This document shows, in pieces, positions 25,676 through 34,631 of a DNA stretch of 64,000 nucleotides (its first letter is position 1; each line of letters opens with the position of its first letter). The stretch comes from Bradyrhizobium sp. CCBAU 53421 (GTDB lineage Bacteria > Pseudomonadota > Alphaproteobacteria > Rhizobiales > Xanthobacteraceae): the NCBI RefSeq assembly GCF_015291625.1, contig NZ_CP030047.1, positions 2,418,001 through 2,482,000 of the forward strand, read 5' to 3'. Made by a program: the position numbers and the translations under genes. The notes beneath the pieces were generated by a model. It saw nothing but the letters and a program-made list of their open reading frames with translations, did no database searches and was not told the DNA's origin.

Positions 25676-27220
25676 ATGAACGGTGCGGAAAGTCTGGTGC
25701 GGACATTGGTCGCGGGCGGCGTGGATGTCTGCTTCACCAACCCAGGCACCTCGGAGATGCATTTCGTCGCGGCGCTGGACAAGGTCCCGGGCATGCGCTG
25801 CGTGCTCGGCCTGTTCGAAGGTGTGGTGACCGGTGCGGCCGACGGCTATTTCCGCATGAAGGGAACGCCGGCCTCGACGCTGCTGCATCTCGGGCCCGGC
25901 CTCGCCAACGGCCTTGCCAATCTGCACAACGCCAAGAAGGCGCATTCCGGCATCGTCAACATCGTCGGCCAGCATGCCACCTACCACATCGAATACAACG
26001 CGCCGCTGACGTCCGACATCGAGGGCCTGGCACGGCCGATGTCGGCCTGGGTGCGCACCTCGCCGGACGCCAAGTCGGTCGCCCGTGATGGCGCAGCCGC
26101 AATCGCCGCCGCCAGCGGCGCGCCGCCGCAGGTTGCGACCTTGATCCTGCCTGCCGACACCGCGTGGAACGAGGCGGACGGGGTGGCGCAGGTGCCTGTG
26201 GAATCGCAGCGCCGGAACTATTCGCCACAGGCCGTCGAGAGCGCCGCCAAGGTGCTGCGCAGCGGTGAACCGACATTGCTGCTGATGACCGGCAGCGCGG
26301 TGACGGAGCCGGGGCTGGCGCTGGCGGCGCAGATCGCCGGCAAGACTGGCTGCAAGGTCATGGGTCAGCTGGCGAGCCCGCGGATGGCGCGCGGACGCGG
26401 GCGGTTTTCGATCGAGCGGGTGCCTTATGTGATCGAACTGGCACTCGCGGCGCTGAAGGGCTTTCGACACGTCGTTCTCGTCGAAGCCAACGAACCTGTC
26501 GCGTTCTTCGCCTATCCGAACAAGCCGAGCCTGCTGAAGCCGGAGGGATGCGAGGTGCATCGCATGACCTCGAGCGGGGAGAATTCGGTGGCGGCGTTGC
26601 AGGCGCTGGCCTCGGCGGTTGGTGCCAAGCCGGCCGATGTGAAGCCGCAGGCGACCGTCGAACTGGTGAAGCCGACGGGTGCCTTGAACCACGCGTCGAT
26701 CGCCCAGGCGATCGCGGCCGCGGTTCCAGACAATGCCATCCTGGTCGACGAATCCATCACGACCGGGCGCGGTTTCTTCCCGCTGACGGCGAGCGCTGCT
26801 CCGCACGACTGGATTCAGAATCTGGGCGGCTCGATCGGCTATTCGACGCCGGTCGCGACCGGCGCCGCGATCGCCTGTCCGGACCGCAAGGTGATCTGCA
26901 TGGTCGGCGACGGCAGCGCGATGTACACGATCCAGTCGCTGTGGACGCAGGCGCGCGAAGGGCTCAACATCGTCACCATCGTGTTCGCCAATCGCATGTA
27001 TCAGATCCTGCGCGGCGAGTTCGATGGCGTCGGCGCCGGCGAACCGGGCAAGCGGGCGCAGGACATGCTGAAGATCGACCGGCCGACGCTCGATTTCGTC
27101 GCGCTCGCAAAGGGCATGGGCGTGCCGGGCAGGGCGGTGACGACAGCCGACGAGTTCAACAAGGCGCTGGCGGAAGCCGTCGCCGAACCCGGACCGCGGC
27201 TGATCGAAGTGCAGATATAG
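25676..27220 (+). CDS. Thiamine-pyrophosphate enzyme, acetolactate synthase-like
   Basis: The 514-residue protein has the three domains of the TPP decarboxylase/synthase family. The N-terminal pyrimidine-binding part has CFTNPGTSEMHFVAALD and LFEGVVTGAADGYFRM with the activating Glu. A central domain follows, and the C-terminal TPP-binding part has VGDGSAMYTIQSLWTQAREG. It is shorter than true acetolactate synthases and lacks an obvious FAD segment, so its reaction (benzoylformate-decarboxylase type is possible) is open. The ATG at 25676 follows a GGGAGCGTGAGC ribosome site. It stands alone. Confidence 0.87.
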   Translation: MNGAESLVRTLVAGGVDVCFTNPGTSEMHFVAALDKVPGMRCVLGLFEGVVTGAADGYFRMKGTPASTLLHLGPGLANGLANLHNAKKAHSGIVNIVGQHATYHIEYNAPLTSDIEGLARPMSAWVRTSPDAKSVARDGAAAIAAASGAPPQVATLILPADTAWNEADGVAQVPVESQRRNYSPQAVESAAKVLRSGEPTLLLMTGSAVTEPGLALAAQIAGKTGCKVMGQLASPRMARGRGRFSIERVPYVIELALAALKGFRHVVLVEANEPVAFFAYPNKPSLLKPEGCEVHRMTSSGENSVAALQALASAVGAKPADVKPQATVELVKPTGALNHASIAQAIAAAVPDNAILVDESITTGRGFFPLTASAAPHDWIQNLGGSIGYSTPVATGAAIACPDRKVICMVGDGSAMYTIQSLWTQAREGLNIVTIVFANRMYQILRGEFDGVGAGEPGKRAQDMLKIDRPTLDFVALAKGMGVPGRAVTTADEFNKALAEAVAEPGPRLIEVQI

Positions 27221-27255
27221 CGGGGCAATCCCAAAAGGCCGCGGCGGCGGTCCAA

Positions 27256-27302
27256 AGCATGATCCGGAAAAGTGCGAAGCGGTTTTCCGAAAAGATCATG
27301 CT
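27256..27302. repeat. Extragenic palindrome, AGCATGATCCGGAAAAG family
   Basis: AGCATGATC at the left pairs with GATCATGCT at the right, with CGGAAAAGTGCGAAGCGG and TTTTCCG between. A reverse-oriented near-copy is at 43103-43148. It lies between the TPP enzyme and the nuclease-fold gene. Confidence 0.85.
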
Positions 27303-27371
27303 CAAACAGGAAGCTAAAGCGCGATGATGATCCACCCGATCTCATCGCGCTTTGTCCAGTCGGAGGCGCCA

Positions 27372-27908
27372 ATGCAGACCGAGCTGAACAAGGTGATCGC
27401 CGCCGTGCAGGAGTTCTACGCGCAGGAGACGTTCCTGCTGGAGCGCGATCTCGGCGAGCGAACGCTTACTCACCGACTGGCTGTCTATGTCGAGCGGCAG
27501 TTTCCCGGCTGGCAGATCGACTGCAACTATGATCGGCTCGGCGAGCGCACGCTGCGGCTGCCACGCGGCTCGGGAAGCTCGACCGATGACCATCTCGGCA
27601 AGTCGATCTATCCCGATATCGTCGTGCATCAGCGCGACATCCCGAACAATCTGCTGGCCATCGAGCTGCGCAAGGACAGCAATCACCAGCCGCTCGAACA
27701 CGATCAGCGCAAGCTGCAGGCGCTGACCGATCCGAATGTCTGGTTTGCCTATGCGATGGGCGTGTTGGTGATCGTCGGACAGGGTGGCGTGAGCTTCTGC
27801 GAGATCTATGCCGGCGGCGCCATCGACAGCGCCTCGTCGCGCTGGTTTGCGGAGCGCATGGAAGAGAGCGGACTCGCGGGCAAGCCCGACCATGGCGTTC
27901 AGCATTAA
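27372..27908 (+). CDS. PD-(D/E)XK nuclease-fold-like protein
   Basis: From the ATG at 27372 (MQTELNKVIAAVQEFYAQET) the product is 178 residues. IYPDIVVHQRDIPNNLLAIE followed by LRKDSNHQ has the D...E-x-K spacing of the restriction-endonuclease-like fold, with Asp82 and Glu98. The usual Lys position is Arg100, and Lys101 follows, so activity is uncertain. KLQALTDPNVWFAYAMGVLV is a typical later helix/strand. The function is unknown; such proteins are often annotated as hypothetical. It does not sit in a defence island here. Confidence 0.7.
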   Translation: MQTELNKVIAAVQEFYAQETFLLERDLGERTLTHRLAVYVERQFPGWQIDCNYDRLGERTLRLPRGSGSSTDDHLGKSIYPDIVVHQRDIPNNLLAIELRKDSNHQPLEHDQRKLQALTDPNVWFAYAMGVLVIVGQGGVSFCEIYAGGAIDSASSRWFAERMEESGLAGKPDHGVQH

Positions 27909-28218
27909 GTCTATCGCGATGAATCGTGCTCCGCATTGCCGTGATAGCCCGTTTGGATCATGCGTGGCCGCAGCACGTACGGCAAAACAGAAGGCGCGGG
28001 AGGTGGAGCAATTCCTGGAGCTGGTGGTCAATTTTCAGAACGATCCGATGGCGGTGCGGATTATCGGCTCTGCGCCTCTTTCGCTCCCTCTCCCGCACCT
28101 CAATTCGCTGGTCCAGCTCTCGCCGGTTCAGCGCTCACTTCGACAAGCCTCACGGTCGCACGCGATCGGCGCATTTGATCTGCGACGAGCCGGGCGGAGG
28201 CAACATCCGCACCCGAGA
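27909..28218. other. 310-base stretch, possible gene remnant
   Basis: One frame reads VAAARTAKQKAREVEQFLEL and then VVNFQNDPMAVRIIGSAP, which looks protein-like but has no clear start or end before low-quality sequence. It may be a decayed gene or chance. No other feature was found until the terminator at 28219. Confidence 0.35.
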
Positions 28219-28248
28219 CAAAAAAGGCCGCCTGCGGGCGGCCTTTTC
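28219..28248. terminator. Bidirectional rho-independent terminator
   Basis: AAAAGGCCGCC and GGCGGCCTTTT enclose a TGCG loop, with A and T runs on both sides. It lies 44 bases beyond the stop of the 78-residue Lys-rich gene on the minus strand. Confidence 0.85.
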
Positions 28249-28291
28249 CGTGATGGCCAGGTTCGCGACCGGCCAGCGCGATTGTTTCTGT

Positions 28292-28528
28292 TTATTGCTT
28301 GGCCGCATCGTCGCCGGTCGCGGCGGCGCCGGCCTTGGCTCCCTTGGCGCTGGATTTCTTTGCGCTCTTCTTGGCTTTCTTCTTCGGCGCCATCTTGGTC
28401 GCCTCGCCCTTGGTCGCCGTGTCGCCGCTTTGCGCGGCGGGGGCCGGGCTGCTGCCGGCCTTGTCCTGCGCGAGCGCGGTGGACGAGACGAAGGCAAGCG
28501 CCGTGGCGGCGAGGATCAGTGTTCGCAT
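28292..28528 (-). CDS. Secreted Ala/Lys-rich small protein
   Basis: The 78-residue product opens with the signal peptide MRTLILAATALAFVSSTALA and continues QDKAGSSPAPAAQSGDTATK. It then becomes strongly basic (MAPKKKAKKSAKKSSAKGAK). The tail resembles histone-H1-like or AlgP-type repeats but is exported, so it may coat the envelope or bind periplasmic polyanions. A terminator follows directly. The function is not known. Confidence 0.75.
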   Translation of the reverse strand: MRTLILAATALAFVSSTALAQDKAGSSPAPAAQSGDTATKGEATKMAPKKKAKKSAKKSSAKGAKAGAAATGDDAAKQ

Positions 28529-28709
28529 CGGATGGTTCTCCCAAGTTGGTTTCCGGCGACCCTCAACGGGACAGAATGTCGCAGGGTTCCGCGGCGTCGA
28601 TCAGCAGTCCGTGAGCGCTGCGTGAACGGCGCAGTTGCCGCGGCACGGCCGGAACCGGGAACCGGGAGCCGCGTTATGTCGCTGGGCAGGAGTTCCGAGG
28701 AGAGACGCC

Positions 28710-28850
28710 ATGCGCTGGCGGTCAATGACGGAAACCACCAATACGGTACTCGACACCGCCCCCGAGGATACCTTCTACGCGGTGGGCTGGACCATCAGCG
28801 GGCTGGCGACATTGGCCACCATCGTCGCGGTCTGGATGTTCGGGATCTGA
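28710..28850 (+). CDS. Small single-pass membrane protein (46 residues)
   Basis: A strong ribosome site, GAGGAGAGACGCC, precedes the ATG at 28710. The product MRWRSMTETTNTVLDTAPED is followed by FYAVGWTISGLATLATIVAV as one membrane helix. The 33-residue protein at 63320 has a similar build. No function is known. It is too small for standard gene callers, but the ribosome site supports it. Confidence 0.6.
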   Translation: MRWRSMTETTNTVLDTAPEDTFYAVGWTISGLATLATIVAVWMFGI

Positions 28851-28919
28851 GGGCGAACGATCCGCGCAGGCAACCGGCTCGCCATCGCCGGCGGGGCGGA
28901 CGCGGCCTGCGGCGGCCGG

Positions 28920-29291
28920 CTATTTCCGCAAGATGACCAGCGCTTCCCGGTAGAGCTGCGAGAAACCGAGCAAGAGCGCGCTCGACAACAGGAATGTCGC
29001 GATGCTGTCATAGTCGTCGGCCGTCGGCCAGGCGAACTCGAAATACGGGGGCATGAACACCCACCAGACGATCGGTAGCGTGATGATGGTGGCAAAGGCG
29101 CCGGCCGGTGCGCCGCCCATCAGGCCGGCGATCAGGATCGCCGGCACGAAGGCCGCGAAATAGAACTGCATGCCGAAGCTTGCGAACATCTCCTGGGTCG
29201 CGGTCGCGAGCACCACCGCCAGCAGGGCGACGACGAACGTCGACAACGACCAAGGCCGCAGCTTCAAAATGTAGTCGTTGCCCTTGCGCAT
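28920..29291 (-). CDS. DUF4118-type membrane protein
   Basis: From the ATG at 29291 (MRKGNDYILKLRPWSLSTFV) the product is 123 residues with about three or four membrane helices. FAAFVPAILIAGLMGGAPAG and ATIITLPIVWWVFMPPYFEF match the DUF4118 segment found in KdpD and other sensor kinases. Here it stands alone without a kinase domain, as is common in rhizobia. Signal and partner are unknown. An upstream in-frame start would add 19 residues of doubtful quality. Confidence 0.8.
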   Translation of the reverse strand: MRKGNDYILKLRPWSLSTFVVALLAVVLATATQEMFASFGMQFYFAAFVPAILIAGLMGGAPAGAFATIITLPIVWWVFMPPYFEFAWPTADDYDSIATFLLSSALLLGFSQLYREALVILRK

Positions 29292-29471
29292 CGAGACGTC
29301 CCGGCCTCCGCGAGTTCCGGGAAGGTAGCCGAGGAGGCTTGCAAACAAAACCCCGTACGACTCCGAGGGTCAGCGTTGTGCTGGGCACAGGGAAAAGGAA
29401 CCGTCCCGGTCAAGCCGCCGCCGCATTGTCGCGCTTATTGCATTGCGGCACGGTGATGGTGGGACAACACA

Positions 29472-29771
29472 ATGCTGGAATTTCTGATTGTCGTGCTGGT
29501 CACCGGGATCGGGTTCGCAGCCGGGTACGGCGTGCGCGAGCTGATCTCGCGCCGCAGGCGGCGCTCTCCCCGGCGCGTTCATGCGCCGAAGGTTCGCGCC
29601 GCGAATGACGACATCTCCGCCCGCGGCTGGTATCGGCCGCCCGGCGCGCAGGGCGCCGATCAAGCCACCCCGCCATCCGACGAGATCGACGGCGCCGTTC
29701 GCGACCTGCTCGGCGAACTCAGCCGGCGCAACGCCAGGCCGTCCTCCGCCCCGCAGCGCCGGAGGCGTTGA
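29472..29771 (+). CDS. Small membrane-anchored Arg-rich protein
   Basis: The 99-residue product starts MLEFLIVVLVTGIGFAAGYG, one membrane helix, then a highly basic cytoplasmic tail (ISRRRRRSPRRVHAPKVRAA). It ends with DGAVRDLLGELSRRNARPSS. The tail could bind nucleic acid or phospholipid, but nothing shows this directly. The gene stands between DUF4118 and the tRNA on the plus strand. Confidence 0.55.
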   Translation: MLEFLIVVLVTGIGFAAGYGVRELISRRRRRSPRRVHAPKVRAANDDISARGWYRPPGAQGADQATPPSDEIDGAVRDLLGELSRRNARPSSAPQRRRR

Positions 29772-29947
29772 AGCCGGAATCCCGTCGCAGCCCGCCGACC
29801 GGTCGGCGCCGCTGGTCCAATGACCGGTTGATCCGACTTGTACCGGCTACTTTGCATGGGGTTGTTTTCGACATTTTTGATGAGGCGGTCCCGAAGGGCG
29901 CCGGAATGTCGACAATCGTCCGCAACCCGGCGGTTCAGGAAGGGGAA

Positions 29948-30022
29948 TGGTGGACGCACAAGGGATCGAACCTTGGACCTCTCCCGTGTGAAGGGAACGC
30001 TCTCCCGCTGAGCTATGCGTCC
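29948..30022 (-). tRNA. tRNA-Val (anticodon CAC)
   Basis: On the minus strand the 75-base gene begins GGACGCATAGCTCAGC. It has a seven-pair acceptor stem (GGACGCA with TGCGTCC) and a D arm GCTC...GAGC. The anticodon loop TTCACAC gives CAC, and the T arm is CAAGG-TTCGATC-CCTTG. The discriminator A and CCA end are encoded. All stems pair, with one G-T in the anticodon stem. Confidence 0.97.
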
Positions 30023-30136
30023 GGGATCTGACGTATCAACGGCCGCCGGTTGGCGGCCGGTCGAAAAGTGGCGCTTCGTCAGAGCGTGCGATTTACGAAG
30101 TGCCGGGTAGGGGTGTCAAGCCAAACCCTGCGGGAA

Positions 30137-31432
30137 TTAAGCCCCTTGCTGGCGGGCGCGGGAGGCGTGTGACTGCAGCGCCCGGATGCGCTCGGCGAGC
30201 GTACCGCCGCCTTCGGGCATCCCGCTGGGCGGCGAGACGCCATTTGCGGCACCGTTGGCGGGCTTGGCGGCCGCCTTGGCCGGCACGGTCGGCTCCGCCG
30301 CCAGCATGGCCTCGATCGCCGAATTGGGGCCCTCGAGCTGGATCGCGAGCTTGGCGACCTCGGCGGCGATGTCGTTGATGCGCTCGCGCAGCAGCGCGTT
30401 CTCCATCCGCTCGGTCGCCCACGAGCTCTCGGCCTGCTGCTGGATCGCATTGATGTCGCGCTGCAGCTTGCCGCGGTCGTCGCGCGCGACGCGCAGTTGC
30501 TCCTCGACGGCCGCCTTCTCCTGGCGCAGCTTCTCAAGCACGGACGATTTCCCGCCGCCCGCCGCTGCGATCTCCTCGCGCAATTCCTGCACCGTCCGCT
30601 CGGCGTTGGCGTTGGCCTGCTTGAGCTGGCCGTTCTCGAATTCGCGCTCGGCAAGCAGCTTGCCCTGGGTCGCAAGCCGGGCCTCGAGGTCGGTGACCCG
30701 GTTGCCGAGCATCTCGGCTTCCTTGACCTGGACGATCAGCTGGCGGTCGAGATCGGTGACCCGCTGGCTCAGATTCTCGACCCGGCCGCGCGCGTCGGTG
30801 AGATCGCGCGTCACGGTTTCCGACTGGCTGCGCTCCTGGGCGAGGCGGGCCTCGGTCGCCGCGAACTCCCTGGCGGCATCGCCGACGCGGTTCTTCAATT
30901 CCTCGACCTGGGTCCGCACCGCGACCAGTTCGACCTGGCGGCTGTCGGCGGTCATCGAGCGGTCGCTGAGCTCGGCGTTGATCTTGCCGAGCTCGCCCTG
31001 CTTGTCGGTCAGCGCCTGCTCGGCATTGCGCAGCAGCTCGCTCTTGGCACCGAATTCTTCCTCGGTAGCGCGCAGCTGCTCCTTCATCGCCTTCTCGCGC
31101 GCCTCCAGCGCGAAGATCGCGGCGTTCTTCTCGCCGAGCTCGATCTTCATGCGGTTGATCGCATCGGTCTTCTTGCCGAGCTCGGCGAGCTGGCTCGTGG
31201 TCTTGCTCTTGAGCTGGTCGACGCTCATCTCGAGCCGGCGGGCCGACATCGCGAACTCGGCGCGGAGCTGGTCCTTGTCGGCCTGGATCTCGGCCATCGA
31301 CAGCGGGGTCGCCGCCTCCATGCGGCGCGTGGTCAGCCGCACCGCCCGGTTATGCACCAGCGGGACGATCATCAGGCCGCACAGCATCGAGATCAGGAAA
31401 CCGATCGCCGCGTACATGATCGGCTCGATCAT
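30137..31432 (-). CDS. Membrane-anchored long coiled-coil protein
   Basis: The 431-residue protein has one N-terminal membrane helix (MIEPIMYAAIGFLISMLCGL). Residues of about 50-370 then form a near-continuous coiled coil rich in Glu, Lys, Arg and Leu heptads (RNAEQALTDKQGELGKINAE, RVTDLDRQLIVQVKEAEMLG). The C-terminus is Ala/Pro-rich and ends LAERIRALQSHASRARQQGA. The build is that of a cell-envelope or division scaffold, but I recognise no family. It sits alone between tRNA-Val and eipA. Confidence 0.8.
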   Translation of the reverse strand: MIEPIMYAAIGFLISMLCGLMIVPLVHNRAVRLTTRRMEAATPLSMAEIQADKDQLRAEFAMSARRLEMSVDQLKSKTTSQLAELGKKTDAINRMKIELGEKNAAIFALEAREKAMKEQLRATEEEFGAKSELLRNAEQALTDKQGELGKINAELSDRSMTADSRQVELVAVRTQVEELKNRVGDAAREFAATEARLAQERSQSETVTRDLTDARGRVENLSQRVTDLDRQLIVQVKEAEMLGNRVTDLEARLATQGKLLAEREFENGQLKQANANAERTVQELREEIAAAGGGKSSVLEKLRQEKAAVEEQLRVARDDRGKLQRDINAIQQQAESSWATERMENALLRERINDIAAEVAKLAIQLEGPNSAIEAMLAAEPTVPAKAAAKPANGAANGVSPPSGMPEGGGTLAERIRALQSHASRARQQGA

Positions 31433-31575
31433 GAAGGGTCACTCCAAACGAAAGAAGGAATTCATTAATCACAATGCCACGGCGGGCCGGCCGAAGGCCA
31501 GCCCGTTCGCCGCGTTAACCTGAATCGCTAACCGTCCCGGAGCGCCCGGCACAATCGCCCGATTGGCGCGGCGAC

Positions 31576-32181
31576 CTAGAACGGGTTCCAGGTCGCGCGC
31601 GGGGTGAATTTGAGATAGCCGACGCTGGCGCCGAGCCGCAGGCCGATGCCCGAGCGAATCGGGACCAGCACGATGTTGTTGGCGGTCAGCGCCGTCATGC
31701 CGAAACCGCCGACGATATAGGCCGAGCCGTCGATGCCGACGAAGCGCTGATAGATCGCCTGGGTCGAGGGCAGGTTGTAGACCAGCGTCATGGTCCGGGC
31801 GCCGTCGCCGCCCCAGTCGAAGCCGACCGAGGGACCCTGCCAATAGACCCGGAGGTCGCCGGCGTTCTTGGTGTAGAGCGTGCCTTCCCCGTAGCGCAGC
31901 CCGGCCACGAACGCGCCGGAGCCTTCCTCGCCGAGCACATAACCGTTGGGCAGGCCCCATTGGCTGACGGCGCGCTCGATCACCGAGGCGAGCCCGCGCG
32001 AGACGTTGCCGAAGAACTTGTGTCCGGCGCCGACCAGTTCGTCGGGCCCGTAAGTATACGGTGTCGGTTCACGCTGCGGCGGCGGATATTGCGGTGGTGG
32101 GGGCTGCTGCGCGGACGCCCCTGCGCTCCAGCACATCAGCGCGGCAAACGCGACCGCGGCAAGGCGTGATGCGAAAGTCAT
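31576..32181 (-). CDS. eipA: EipA family envelope protein (DUF1134)
   Basis: The 201-residue protein has a signal peptide (MTFASRLAAVAFAALMCWSA), a Pro/Gln-rich linker and the DUF1134 core: FGNVSRGLASVIERAVSQWG, VYWQGPSVGFDWGGDGARTM and FGMTALTANNIVLVPIRSGI. In Brucella, EipA is a periplasmic protein needed for envelope integrity under stress. Its length matches, and the Bradyrhizobium version probably has the same role. It is transcribed alone, away from the YHS-domain gene. Confidence 0.87.
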   Translation of the reverse strand: MTFASRLAAVAFAALMCWSAGASAQQPPPPQYPPPQREPTPYTYGPDELVGAGHKFFGNVSRGLASVIERAVSQWGLPNGYVLGEEGSGAFVAGLRYGEGTLYTKNAGDLRVYWQGPSVGFDWGGDGARTMTLVYNLPSTQAIYQRFVGIDGSAYIVGGFGMTALTANNIVLVPIRSGIGLRLGASVGYLKFTPRATWNPF

Positions 32182-32292
32182 TAAGAACCCCTGCTATCGA
32201 AATCCGGGCGTTGCCCTTTAACCTGATGCCAACAGGCACGGCTCTAGGTTGCGCCCGGTGTCCCCTCGACTCGGATGTTATCGGTATCAACT

Positions 32293-32799
32293 ATGACGGC
32301 ACAACGGCAGGAAAGATATGGATCGTGCCGGGGCATGGCGTTTTTCGGCCTGTTGGCGGGCATTTTGGCGGCTATCTGGCCCTCTTTGCCTGTTCAGGCC
32401 ACGACGACCGAGCGCGTGGTGACGAACCGCTACTCGGGCCTTGCGATCGAGGGATTCGATCCCGTCGCCTATTTCACCGACGCCGCCGCGACCCAGGGGC
32501 GGCCGGAATTCGAGGCCGCCGACAGCGGCGTGGTCTGGCGCTTCCGCAACGAAGGCAACCGCGCCTCGTTCGTCGCGCATCCGGAAATCTATGGCCCGCA
32601 GTTCGGCGGTTACGATCCGACCGACCTGGTGCGCGGCGTGACCTGCGCGGGCAATCCGCGCTTCTGGGCCGTCGTCGGGAACAGGCTTTATCTGTTCAAC
32701 CGGGAACACAGCCGCGATGCCTTCGCCGCCGATCCCGCGCGCTTCCTGAAGGAAGCCGCGGCGCGCTGGCCGGAGCTGGAAGAAAATCTCGCACAGTAA
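32293..32799 (+). CDS. Secreted YHS-domain protein
   Basis: The 168-residue product from the ATG at 32293 has an N-terminal hydrophobic segment (GMAFFGLLAGILAAIWPSLP) that exports it. The YHS-like domain follows: LAIEGFDPVAYFTDAAATQG, FRNEGNRASFVAHPEIYGPQ and LYLFNREHSRDAFAADP. YHS domains bind metals such as copper in related proteins, but here the Cys residues are not those of the classic CX pattern, so metal binding is unproven. It converges with cysQ, with a single base between the two stops. Confidence 0.85.
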   Translation: MTAQRQERYGSCRGMAFFGLLAGILAAIWPSLPVQATTTERVVTNRYSGLAIEGFDPVAYFTDAAATQGRPEFEAADSGVVWRFRNEGNRASFVAHPEIYGPQFGGYDPTDLVRGVTCAGNPRFWAVVGNRLYLFNREHSRDAFAADPARFLKEAAARWPELEENLAQ

Positions 32800-33627
32800 T
32801 CACGCCGTCGCGGACGGGTCGCCCCACGCGATGAATTCGGGCACCAGGAAGTCTTCGCGGCCTAACCCGAAATGCAATGGGCGGCCGTTCGAATCGGTCA
32901 CCTTGCCGCCGGCCGCGACGACCACCGCGTGACCGGCCGCCACATCCCATTCCGACGTCGGCGAGAGGCGCGGATAGATGTCGACCTCGCCCTCGGCGAC
33001 ACGACCGAACTTGACGGCCGAGCCCAGCACGGCACGCACCGCGCCGCCGCGCTCGTCGATGAAGGCTTCGGTCCGCGCATCGCCGTGTGAGCGGCTGACC
33101 GCAACGGTCCAGGGCGCGCCGCGCGGCGGGCAGGGGCGGCTCTTGATCGGCACCGCCTGCGAAACCGTGCCGCCCTGCAATGTCAATCGCTCGGCGCCCT
33201 TGCCGACGATGCCGCGCCAGATCAACCCGAGCGCGGGCGCACCGACGATGCCGAGCAGCGGCACGCCGTGCGTGACCAGCGCCACATTGACGGTGAATTC
33301 GTTGCGGCCGGCGACGAACTCCTTGGTGCCGTCGAGCGGATCGATCAGGAAGAAGCTGTCCTTGTAGGGCGGCGTCGCCAGATGGACGCGCTCCTCCGAA
33401 AGCAGCGATATCCGCGGCGCAAGCCGTGCCAGCCCTTCGACGATAATGTGGTCGGCGGCGAGATCGGCCTCCGTGACCGGCGATCCGTCGCTTTTGCCGG
33501 CAACATTCATCGTGGAACGATTGACCGCAAGGATCGCCTCGCCGGCCTCGATCACCAGCCTGGTCAGCGATTCGAGCAGCGTCGCGGCGGCTTCGCAGCC
33601 AAGGGCGGGCGATTTTGCCTCATTCAT
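32800..33627 (-). CDS. cysQ: 3'(2'),5'-bisphosphate nucleotidase
   Basis: The 275-residue protein belongs to the inositol monophosphatase superfamily: DGSPVTEADLAADHIIVEGL, the metal site LIDPLDGTKEFVAGRNEFTV, and PTSEWDVAAGHAVVVAAGG near the end. The first and last of these define CysQ, which removes the 3' phosphate from PAP made in sulfate assimilation. It is monocistronic here, without sulfate-assimilation neighbours. It overlaps no other gene and diverges from chpT by 154 bases. Confidence 0.92.
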   Translation of the reverse strand: MNEAKSPALGCEAAATLLESLTRLVIEAGEAILAVNRSTMNVAGKSDGSPVTEADLAADHIIVEGLARLAPRISLLSEERVHLATPPYKDSFFLIDPLDGTKEFVAGRNEFTVNVALVTHGVPLLGIVGAPALGLIWRGIVGKGAERLTLQGGTVSQAVPIKSRPCPPRGAPWTVAVSRSHGDARTEAFIDERGGAVRAVLGSAVKFGRVAEGEVDIYPRLSPTSEWDVAAGHAVVVAAGGKVTDSNGRPLHFGLGREDFLVPEFIAWGDPSATA

Positions 33628-33781
33628 GAGCGGGTCTCATATCAGCGGTCGCATATCCTGTTTGTGTTCCCTTATCAGTCCTGCCGCAAGCTGGCAGCAT
33701 CCGTCTGCGCGGTGTATCAAGCCGACAGGCATGCGTGATTCGCACTCCTCGGTCGGCGTGCGGCTTTCCAGGAAACAATTG

Positions 33782-34429
33782 ATGTCTGGCACTTCGTCTC
33801 CCGGTCCCGCTCCCGATGCGCTCGAACTCGCGGCGCTCTTGTGCTCGCGGGTCTGTCACGATCTCATCAGTCCGGTCGGCGCGATCGTCAATGGGCTTGA
33901 GGTCCTCGACGACAATCCCAAGCCTGAAGACCGCGACTTCGCGCTCGATCTGATCCGCAAGAGCGCCAAGACCGCGTCGGCGCGGCTGCAGTTCTGCCGG
34001 CTGGCGTTCGGTGCCGCGGGTTCCTCCGGTGCGCAGATCGACCTCGGCGATGCCCAGAACATGGCGAAGGGGCATATCGAGGACGGCAAGGTGACGCTGA
34101 CCTGGAATTTGCCGCGGCTGCTGCTGCCCAAGAACCGGGTCAAGCTGCTGCTGAACATGCTGGTGATTGCGCAGCAGACCATTCCGCGCGGCGGCACGCT
34201 CACCATCGATCCGGTCGGCGAGGGTGAGACGATGAGCTTCCGCATCCTGGCCGCGGGCCTCAATGCGCGGGTGCCGCAGAACATCGTCGATCTGCTCAAT
34301 GCAAGCTCACCAAACACGGTCGACGCGCATGCGGTGCAGCCGCATTACACGCGCCTGTTGGCGGAAGCCTGCGGGTTGAAGGTGACGCTCGCGCTCGACG
34401 GCGACAAGGTCGTTATCGCAGCGTCCTGA
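33782..34429 (+). CDS. chpT: Histidine phosphotransferase ChpT
   Basis: The 215-residue protein starts MSGTSSPGPAPDALELAALL after a GGAAAC ribosome site. His26 in CSRVCHDLISPVGAIVNGLE is the phosphorylated His of a dimeric HPt. The C-terminal half is a degenerate HATPase-like fold (LLLPKNRVKLLLNMLVIAQQ, PHYTRLLAEACGLKVTLALD). ChpT passes phosphate from the hybrid kinase CckA to CtrA and CpdR. CtrA itself is encoded 12 kb away in this window. A hairpin terminator follows. Confidence 0.93.
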   Translation: MSGTSSPGPAPDALELAALLCSRVCHDLISPVGAIVNGLEVLDDNPKPEDRDFALDLIRKSAKTASARLQFCRLAFGAAGSSGAQIDLGDAQNMAKGHIEDGKVTLTWNLPRLLLPKNRVKLLLNMLVIAQQTIPRGGTLTIDPVGEGETMSFRILAAGLNARVPQNIVDLLNASSPNTVDAHAVQPHYTRLLAEACGLKVTLALDGDKVVIAAS

Positions 34430-34449
34430 ACGCGGCCGCCCCCACATCA

Positions 34450-34464
34450 TTAATCAAAGGTTAC
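34450..34464. promoter_or_regulatory. Candidate CtrA-binding box upstream of cheA
   Basis: TTAATCAAAGGTTAC fits TTAA-N7-TTAA with one mismatch. It lies 168 bases before the cheA start, at the same kind of distance as the candidate box upstream of flhA. A chance match cannot be excluded. Confidence 0.4.
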
Positions 34465-34468
34465 GACC

Positions 34469-34496
34469 GGCCGCGCGATTCGATCGCGCGGCCTTA
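34469..34496. terminator. Hairpin after chpT
   Basis: GGCCGCGCGAT and ATCGCGCGGCC enclose a TCG loop, followed by TTATCTCTTT. It probably ends the chpT transcript. Confidence 0.7.
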
Positions 34497-34631
34497 TCTC
34501 TTTGTTGATCCCGTTCTTTTCCAATTACTCAACCAAACTTAAACGCTTTGCGGGGAAGCTGACCTGAGTTCCGTCCGGCGCGTCGATGTCGCGCGCCGCA
34601 GCGTTTTCGGCGTTTTTCGAAGGTTGGTTTC

